Shown: positions 7,223-10,975 of the stretch, piece after piece
Layout: every line of letters starts with the position of its first letter
Numbering within the stretch: position 1 is the stretch's first letter
Notes under the pieces: model-generated
The model's input: the letters and a program-made list of their open reading frames with translations, nothing else
Database searches by the model: none
Told to the model about the DNA's origin: nothing
Assembly (NCBI GenBank): GCA_964639675.1
Contig: CAZXEK010000053.1
Span: forward strand, 1-10,975
Source: JACQCV01 sp964639675
Lineage (GTDB): Bacteria > Patescibacteriota > Minisyncoccia > Phycocordibacterales > UBA12445
Direction: 5' to 3'
Length of the DNA stretch: 10,975 bases
Position numbers and translations under genes: made by a program

Positions 7223-8541
7223 TGAATCTTTTCCAGTCATTAGTTTTAGCAGTATTTGGACTTCTGGCAATTGCAGCGGTTATAATTTTTAGTATGACTT
7301 CCAGTGGCGGAGGAGAGATTGGTTTTGATGGGACGTTGAAACTCTGGGGAACCCTACCGGCTAACTCACTTAGAGCACCTCTAGAAAATTTTAATGATGC
7401 TAATGCCAAGCTATTTAGAGTAGAATATTTTGAGAAGAGGAAGGAGACTTTTCAGAGTGATCTTGTTTCGGCTCTGGCAGCTGGAGAGGGTCCAGATTTG
7501 GTGATTTTACCGGAGACTCTAATCATAGAGGATGCAGATAAAATCTCTCCAATCTCTTATGATTTATATCCTGCTAGAAATTTCAATGACGATTTTGCTG
7601 ATGGCGCCTCACTTTTTATGTACGATAAGGGGCTTATTGGTATGCCACTTTACATAGACCCGCTCGTTATGTACTGGAATAAAGATATCTTTTCAACTGG
7701 TGGAGTAGCTAGCTATCCGACCAGGTGGAGCGAATTTGAGAATCTCGCTAGTAGGTTAACGATTAGTGATAGGGGAGGTAACATTTCGCAGGCCACTGTT
7801 GCCTTGGGTTCCTACGCCAACATAGAACATGTTAAAGATATCTTGGCAGCGCTATTTATGCAGACTGGTAATGAGATAGTTCGTTTTAGTAAGCAGAGGG
7901 AGCGCGACAGTGCTGGAATCGAGAGGCCTTACAGAGTTTCACTTGGGGGGTTTGAGGATGATAGTGGGACAGATTCAGCACTGAGGTTTTTCTTAGATTT
8001 TTCTAATCCCGCCAGGAGGGCGTACTCTTGGAATGTAGCGCTACCTAATTCCAAGCTTACTTTTTCTGGAGGGAAATTAGCAGTTTATATAGGACATGCC
8101 TCTGATTATGGATCGATCCAAAAGATTAATCCACACTTAAGTTTCGATGTCGCAACCTTACCACAAAGAGATATTGGTAAAAAGGTAACACTCGGTAATA
8201 TTTATGGGGTCGCTATTACCAAGGGTTCTAAAAAGATTAACACCGCCAAGAAGATTGCAATTGGTATGGCCGGACCTGATTTTGCTGAAGCTTTATCGAA
8301 AGAGATATCCTTACCTCCCGCCAGGAGAGACCTCCTGGCCTTAGGAGCGAAAGATCCAGTGATTTCAGTTTTTTATTCGTCAGCAATCATTAGCAAATCC
8401 TGGTTAGATCCTATGCCCGCTCTGACTGGCCAGATATTTCAGGAGATGACTGAGGCTGTCTTATCGGGTGTCAGTACAGAGCTTCAATCTATAAAGTCTG
8501 CCGGACAAAAGTTAGAGAATTTACTCAAGGATAAGATTTAA
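7222..8541 (+). CDS. Membrane-anchored extracellular solute-binding-like protein
   Basis: This 439-residue protein has an N-terminal hydrophobic segment (residues 6-25) followed by a Ser/Gly linker, then a fold like family 1 solute-binding proteins (maltose-binding type). Family landmarks are GTLKLWGT (37-44), ALAAGEGPDLVIL (84-96), PLYIDPLVMYWNKDIF (142-157), GGKLAVYIGHASDYGSIQKINP (283-304) and DVATLP (309-314). The protein has no cysteine, so it is not a lipoprotein; the hydrophobic segment probably acts as an uncleaved anchor. No ABC permease or ATPase gene is nearby. It sits between a methyltransferase (start overlaps its stop) and five pilin-like genes, the first only 6 bp downstream. 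It may bind a sugar or peptide for another transporter, or be part of the surface apparatus. Confidence 0.8.
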   Translation: MNLFQSLVLAVFGLLAIAAVIIFSMTSSGGGEIGFDGTLKLWGTLPANSLRAPLENFNDANAKLFRVEYFEKRKETFQSDLVSALAAGEGPDLVILPETLIIEDADKISPISYDLYPARNFNDDFADGASLFMYDKGLIGMPLYIDPLVMYWNKDIFSTGGVASYPTRWSEFENLASRLTISDRGGNISQATVALGSYANIEHVKDILAALFMQTGNEIVRFSKQRERDSAGIERPYRVSLGGFEDDSGTDSALRFFLDFSNPARRAYSWNVALPNSKLTFSGGKLAVYIGHASDYGSIQKINPHLSFDVATLPQRDIGKKVTLGNIYGVAITKGSKKINTAKKIAIGMAGPDFAEALSKEISLPPARRDLLALGAKDPVISVFYSSAIISKSWLDPMPALTGQIFQEMTEAVLSGVSTELQSIKSAGQKLENLLKDKI

Positions 8542-8547
8542 GATGTC

Positions 8548-9240
8548 ATGAATTTTTTTGCTTTATCGATAAACTACCAAGCTAAATTGAGCCTGATCTT
8601 AATTCTTATAATCTCATTATTTGTAATTTTTCCATATTTTTCTGTTTCTGCTGAAGGTTTGGTGCCGTGTGGCACGAGCGAAAGTCAACCGTGTCAATTT
8701 TCCGACTTATCAAAACTTTTTCAAAAGGTTATGCGTTTTCTTCTGGTAGATCTTTTACTTCCATTGGCGGCACTTTCATTAGCTTTCGTTGGTATTCAGT
8801 ATATAACTGCTGCTGGTAATCCAGGTAAGTTAACTAAGGCTACGGAAACTTTATGGGATATCTTGTACGGTATATTTATTGCCTTGGCTGCTTTTGCTAT
8901 AATTAGTACAATATTTAATGTTTTGGTGAACGATAAGCTTTCGATTAATCCTTTTAGGGGCGGTGACGTCACAGATCCTAGTCCTTCTGGTGGATCTGGT
9001 TCAGGTGCTTCTTCGGGCCGTAGGATTGACAGTGGTGGGGGTGGTGTTAATAGTGACACAGGGGGAGGAAGTAATACAGGAGGAGGAAGTGACACAGGAG
9101 GAGGAAGTAATACAGGGGGAGGAAGTGTCACAGGAGGAGGAAGAAATACAGGAGGAGGTAGAAATACAGGGGGAGGAAGTAATACAGGAATGGGCACCAC
9201 TAGTTCTAGTACACCAAGTCGAGTTTTTAATATTGAATGA
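8548..9240 (+). CDS. Pilin-like membrane protein (VirB2/TrbC type) with Gly-rich repeat tail
   Basis: This 230-residue protein starts with a long signal sequence (residues 13-35, cleavage likely after SVSA), followed by GLVPCG...PCQF with Cys41 and Cys49, a signature I associate with CPR pilin-like proteins. Two membrane helices follow (about 64-88 and 104-127), separated by a loop with AGNPGKLTKATE (89-100), the layout of VirB2/TrbC pilins. The remaining hundred residues are an unusual low-complexity tail rich in Gly, Ser, Thr and Asn, including seven hexapeptide repeats TGGGSN. Usual VirB2-like proteins are 90-130 residues, so the tail roughly doubles the length. It begins 6 bp after the solute-binding-like gene and its TGA overlaps the next ATG (ATGA). 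It is probably a surface pilin or membrane component of a type IV secretion-like system; direct evidence is limited to topology and motifs. Confidence 0.7.
   Translation: MNFFALSINYQAKLSLILILIISLFVIFPYFSVSAEGLVPCGTSESQPCQFSDLSKLFQKVMRFLLVDLLLPLAALSLAFVGIQYITAAGNPGKLTKATETLWDILYGIFIALAAFAIISTIFNVLVNDKLSINPFRGGDVTDPSPSGGSGSGASSGRRIDSGGGGVNSDTGGGSNTGGGSDTGGGSNTGGGSVTGGGRNTGGGRNTGGGSNTGMGTTSSSTPSRVFNIE
9058..9183 (+). repeat. 18-bp minisatellite, seven tandem copies, inside the pilin-like gene
   Basis: Seven in-frame copies of ACA-GGR-GGA-GGW-AGW-NNY occur back to back, each encoding Thr-Gly-Gly-Gly-(Ser/Arg)-(Asn/Asp/Val), and an eighth degenerate copy begins at 9184. Copies differ at one to three bases, in both silent and replacement positions. 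Repeat number may change by slippage without shifting the frame. There are no unique spacers, so it is not CRISPR. Confidence 0.95.
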
Positions 9241-9632
9241 TGAAATATCTTATCCACAATTTGAAGTACCAACCATTTTATAGAATCCTTTTTAGTGCTA
9301 CAATAGTTTTATTACTGCTTGGTTCTTGTTTGTCAACTCTGTATGTTTTTGCAGAGGGGAGTAAACTTGATAACCCGTTAAAAGACGAGTATAGTACAGT
9401 TGATAAGTTGATAGGGGCACTCCTAAAGATAATTATAAAGATAGGTGTACCGGTCGCGGCTCTTTTCTTGGTTTATGCGGGTTTCATGTTCGTCACTTCA
9501 CAGGGTGAGCCGAAGAGGTTGGATACCGCTAAATCTATACTTATCTGGACGATAGTGGGAACCTTTCTTGTTGTTGGAGCGATGGTCATAAGAGAGGTTT
9601 TGACCAGCACCATAGGAAGTATTACGAAGTAG
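9237..9632 (+). CDS. Pilin-like membrane protein (VirB2/TrbC type), second of five
   Basis: The 131-residue protein has a basic N-terminus, a signal sequence (about 16-39, cleavage likely after VFA), an amphipathic stretch and two hydrophobic helices (about 59-87 and 101-118) separated by TSQGEPKRLDTAK. That loop matches the AGNPGKLTKA loop of the preceding gene in place and character (small-Gly-x-Pro-Lys-x-Leu), so the two are likely paralogues of the VirB2/TrbC group. It lacks the Gly-rich tail and has a single Cys (31), inside the signal sequence. Start: the ATG at 9237 overlaps the upstream TGA; the very next codon (ATG at 9240) is equally possible. A 44-bp AT-rich gap follows. Confidence 0.7.
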   Translation: MMKYLIHNLKYQPFYRILFSATIVLLLLGSCLSTLYVFAEGSKLDNPLKDEYSTVDKLIGALLKIIIKIGVPVAALFLVYAGFMFVTSQGEPKRLDTAKSILIWTIVGTFLVVGAMVIREVLTSTIGSITK

Positions 9633-9676
9633 CTTTAAATTTAATTATTAATTTTATTATTTAATTTTTATTTTTT
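9633..9676 (+). promoter_or_regulatory. AT-rich spacer, possible internal promoter of the pilin-like cluster
   Basis: The 44-bp gap is almost entirely A and T, unlike the overlapping or very close gene junctions before it. TATTAT-like hexamers occur within it, but the low complexity prevents a confident promoter call, and no hairpin typical of an intrinsic terminator is present. It ends in six T residues directly before the ATG at 9677, with no Shine-Dalgarno. Confidence 0.3.
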
Positions 9677-10027
9677 ATGTCAAATAGAACAAAATTAATT
9701 TTGTCTACAGTCGCCGGACTCTTTCCGTTAGCTGCTTTCGCTGATGGTATAGATAAAACGATCGCCAAGGTTGGTGTGATAACAACTTTTGTTGGCGGGA
9801 CATTGCCTAGGTTGTTTTTTGCTTTGGCACTTGCCTACTTCTTTTATGGTCTGGGTTCTTATGTTATGGGTGTAGACGATAAAAAGAAAGCTGAGGCCAA
9901 GACTACTATGATTTTCGGAATCATAGTTTTATTTGTAATGTCTTCCGTCTTCGGGTTGATCAGGATCCTTCAGGATGCTACAGATACTGGTGGAAGCCAA
10001 GGCGTTAACATCCCAACAATACAGTAA
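9677..10027 (+). CDS. Pilin-like small membrane protein, third of five
   Basis: The 116-residue protein has a signal peptide (basic NRTK, hydrophobic 7-20, cleavage likely after AFA at 22), a second hydrophobic helix (about 43-60), a charged loop VDDKKKAEAK and a third helix (about 77-98), then a short polar tail. The core LALAYFFYGLGSYVMG followed by MIFGIIVLFVM is closely matched in the next gene (LALAYFLYGLTGYLSG, then MFYGIIGLFVM), so the two are paralogues. There is no cysteine. The topology fits VirB2/TrbC-type pilins, but the family assignment is weaker than for the first two genes. A phage-like holin or another small pore protein cannot be excluded. Confidence 0.65.
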   Translation: MSNRTKLILSTVAGLFPLAAFADGIDKTIAKVGVITTFVGGTLPRLFFALALAYFFYGLGSYVMGVDDKKKAEAKTTMIFGIIVLFVMSSVFGLIRILQDATDTGGSQGVNIPTIQ

Positions 10028-10059
10028 TTAATTCTGGTAAATTTAATGGTAACAAAAAT

Positions 10060-10311
10060 ATGGCAGGAGCATCGTTAAGTTCTGTTGCTGGTAAGATTCT
10101 TGATATCATCGGTATTTTTCCAAAACTGCTTATTGCACTAGCCTTAGCCTATTTTCTTTATGGATTAACTGGGTATCTTTCCGGAATTGATGAGAAGAAG
10201 AAGAAAGAGGCCAGGGACGTAATGTTTTATGGGATTATTGGGCTATTTGTGATGGTCTCTACTTTGGGGATCATAAATGTAATCATAGATGCCTTGGGGC
10301 TTAAACCTTAA
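10060..10311 (+). CDS. Pilin-like small membrane protein without signal peptide, fourth of five
   Basis: The 83-residue protein consists of a short amphipathic N-terminus, a helix at about 22-40, a strongly basic loop GIDEKKKKEARD and a helix at about 55-77. It aligns without gaps over about 58 residues to the preceding protein, including ALALAYF-YG, the G-D-KK loop and the GII-LFVM strand. Unlike that neighbour it has no cleavable signal sequence, so if exported it must insert by its own membrane segments. It lies 32 bp after the previous gene. A weak extended -10 (TGG-TAAATT, around 10036-10044) could give it separate expression. The product is probably a membrane subunit of the same apparatus. 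Confidence 0.65.
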   Translation: MAGASLSSVAGKILDIIGIFPKLLIALALAYFLYGLTGYLSGIDEKKKKEARDVMFYGIIGLFVMVSTLGIINVIIDALGLKP

Positions 10312-10330
10312 ATAATGCTTGATTAAAATA

Positions 10331-10618
10331 ATGCTTAACTTCTTTGTAAATACAGTCTACGCCGAAGAGATATCTTGTCCTATTTGTGACAAAATTGTGA
10401 CAAATATTTTTAACCCCATCGTTGGGGTTATGTTTGGTTTAGCCTTTGTTGTATTTCTGTACGGCGTACTCGAATTTATTCAGGGTGGCTCTAATGAGAA
10501 ATCGGTTGAAATAGGTAAAAGACATATGATTTACGGCATACTTGGATTAGTAATTATGGTTGGAGTTAAGGGGATAATTGCTCTGATACAAAGTACGGTC
10601 ACAACGATTGGGAGTTAG
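10331..10618 (+). CDS. Pilin-like small membrane protein with CxxC motif, fifth of five
   Basis: The 95-residue protein has a short hydrophobic N-terminus ending NTVYA-EE (possible signal cleavage), a CPIC motif (Cys16 and Cys19), then two helices (about 30-50 and 66-88) with FLYGVLEFIQGG, a charged loop and MIYGILGLVIM. That core matches the two preceding genes (FLYG...G...M-YGI-GL-VM), so it is a third member of that subgroup. Start: the ATG at 10331 was chosen. A TTG at 10319 would add MIKI and give the signal sequence a positive charge, so it remains possible. An earlier ATG at 10315 runs into TAA after three codons. The CxxC could form a disulfide or bind metal. No Shine-Dalgarno is seen. 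Confidence 0.65.
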   Translation: MLNFFVNTVYAEEISCPICDKIVTNIFNPIVGVMFGLAFVVFLYGVLEFIQGGSNEKSVEIGKRHMIYGILGLVIMVGVKGIIALIQSTVTTIGS

Positions 10619-10662
10619 GGGGGGTTTATTTATACAAGACAATCTGTTATTGTTTGGGGCGA

Positions 10663-10746
10663 GCCGAGGTGGTGAAATTGGTAGACACGTCAGCCTTAGG
10701 AGCTGATGCCAGCAATGGTATGGAGGTTCGAGTCCTCTCCTCGGCA
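10663..10746 (+). tRNA. tRNA-Leu (anticodon UAG)
   Basis: The acceptor stem GCCGAGG (10663-10669) pairs with CCTCGGC (10739-10745), with discriminator A at 10746. The anticodon stem TCAGC/GCTGA encloses the loop CTTAGGA, with anticodon TAG at 10697-10699. The long variable arm (GCCA/TGGT stem) and the T arm GGAGG-TTCGAGT-CCTCT mark a class II tRNA. CCA is not encoded, so it must be added after transcription. No obvious promoter lies in the 44 bp after the last pilin-like gene, though a weak TG-extended TATTGT occurs near 10648. Confidence 0.95.
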
Positions 10747-10758
10747 CTTGGCCTTCGC

Positions 10759-10842
10759 GCGTAGGTGGCAGAGCGGTCAAATGCAAGAGACTGTAAATCT
10801 CTCGCCCTATGGGCTACGAAGGTTCGAATCCTTCCCTACGCA
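10759..10842 (+). tRNA. tRNA-Tyr (anticodon GUA)
   Basis: The acceptor stem GCGTAGG (10759-10765) pairs with CCTACGC (10835-10841), with discriminator A at 10842. The anticodon arm AGAGA-CTGTAAA-TCTCT has GTA at 10793-10795. The long variable arm with GCCC/GGGC is typical of bacterial tRNA-Tyr, and the T loop is TTCGAAT. CCA is not encoded. It is 12 bp from tRNA-Leu and probably cotranscribed with it. Confidence 0.95.
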
Positions 10843-10892
10843 TCAGTGATCTGTACCCCATAAAGTGGACACAGATTTCAAAATCTATTGAT

Positions 10893-10926
10893 TTCTTTTG
10901 TTAGAATTAACCAATTAACAAAAGAA
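10893..10926 (+). repeat. Perfect 11-bp stem-loop directly before the transposase start
   Basis: TTCTTTTGTTA (10893-10903) and TAACAAAAGAA (10916-10926) are exact inverted repeats with a 12-nt loop. The right arm ends one base before the ATG at 10928, so in mRNA it would sequester the ribosome-binding region. IS elements often use such structures to limit transposase translation from read-through transcripts; as DNA it could also be a transposase or repressor site. Confidence 0.7.
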
Positions 10927-10927
10927 T

Positions 10928-10975
10928 ATGCAAAGAACAACATTTTCAAACGAGGAGGTTCTCGAGTTGAAGAGA
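10928..10975 (+). CDS. Probable transposase, N-terminal 16 codons (runs off the right edge)
   Basis: Only MQRTTFSNEEVLELKR is visible. The stretch TFSNEEVLELKR resembles the opening of helix-turn-helix transposase subunits of the IS3 type, where OrfA begins with a short basic segment and a first helix. The assignment rests mostly on the adjacent inverted-repeat-like sequence and the leader hairpin, as 16 residues cannot identify a family. The start is the ATG one base after the stem-loop. Confidence 0.5.
   Translation, partial: MQRTTFSNEEVLELKR

Larger units (their letters stand above)
10852..10975 (+). mobile_element. Left end of an IS3-like insertion sequence (continues past the window)
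   Basis: The segment beginning TGTACCCCATAAAGTGGACA (10852-10871) looks like the terminal inverted repeat of IS3-family elements, which commonly start TG and contain a GTGGACAC-type core. It is followed by a 56-bp leader and a transposase-like start codon. The other end and any target duplication lie outside the window. The element starts 9 bp after tRNA-Tyr, leaving the tRNA intact. Confidence 0.55.

Noticed and set aside
9058..9183. CRISPR-like repetition
   Set aside because: Units are 18 bp, directly adjacent and without unique spacers, and they are in coding frame. It is a minisatellite.
9235..9245. Alternative genetic code with UGA read as Gly or Trp
   Set aside because: TGA ends the first pilin-like gene exactly where the next gene starts, and no in-frame TGA interrupts any recognised protein.
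8796..9272. Minus-strand open frame with strings of proline (LPPPV)
   Set aside because: It is the reverse reading of the Gly-rich 18-bp repeats; the tandem repeat keeps all frames open. It has no start signals or domain.
8963..9283. Plus-strand Glu-rich open frame (repeats of IQEEEV)
   Set aside because: It is another frame of the same minisatellite inside the pilin-like gene, whose signal peptide and helices support the other frame.
10619..10662. Terminator or clear tRNA promoter between the last pilin-like gene and tRNA-Leu
   Set aside because: No GC-rich hairpin with T-run is present, and the best -10 is only a weak match.

Overview
The window looks like part of a Candidate Phyla Radiation (Patescibacteria) genome, most likely a Parcubacteria-type lineage. 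This is a judgement from gene content, not a placement. The supporting features are small secreted or membrane proteins with a VPCG/PC cysteine signature, tandem VirB2/TrbC-like pilin-like genes, a UlaG-like metallo-beta-lactamase-fold protein that has lost its metal ligands, a Cys/His/Asp-plus-TPR protein, tRNAs without encoded CCA, few Shine-Dalgarno sequences, and TGA used as a normal stop (so not the code-25 Gracilibacteria/Absconditabacteria).

Left part, minus strand (1-3120): the 5' end of rpsA (ribosomal protein S1) runs off the left edge. It has its own promoter and a leader hairpin. Upstream of it lie a 599-residue protein with a transglutaminase-like Cys-His-Asp core and three C-terminal TPRs, and a secreted peptidoglycan-binding protein with a cysteine-rich C-terminal domain. 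These last two are 7 bp apart and probably cotranscribed. A 147-bp divergent intergenic region follows.

Middle part, plus strand (3268-6641): a degenerate MBL-fold protein with a strong extended -10 that predicts a leaderless mRNA, a 66-residue single-pass membrane protein, and complete gyrA, whose start codon overlaps the stop of the small gene.

Right part, plus strand (6692-10618): a probable surface-structure operon. It begins with a second predicted leaderless promoter, then a SAM methyltransferase, a membrane-anchored solute-binding-protein-like protein with no transporter genes nearby, and five consecutive small membrane proteins resembling VirB2/TrbC pilins. The first pilin-like protein carries an 18-bp minisatellite encoding a Gly-rich tail. 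The last four fall into different subtypes, suggesting repeated duplication.

Far right: tRNA-Leu(UAG) and tRNA-Tyr(GUA), then 9 bp later the apparent left end of an IS3-like insertion sequence, with the first 16 codons of a probable transposase preceded by a perfect 11-bp stem-loop. No intergenic stretch exceeds 300 bp. I saw no CRISPR array, rRNA gene, replication origin or convincing intrinsic terminator.
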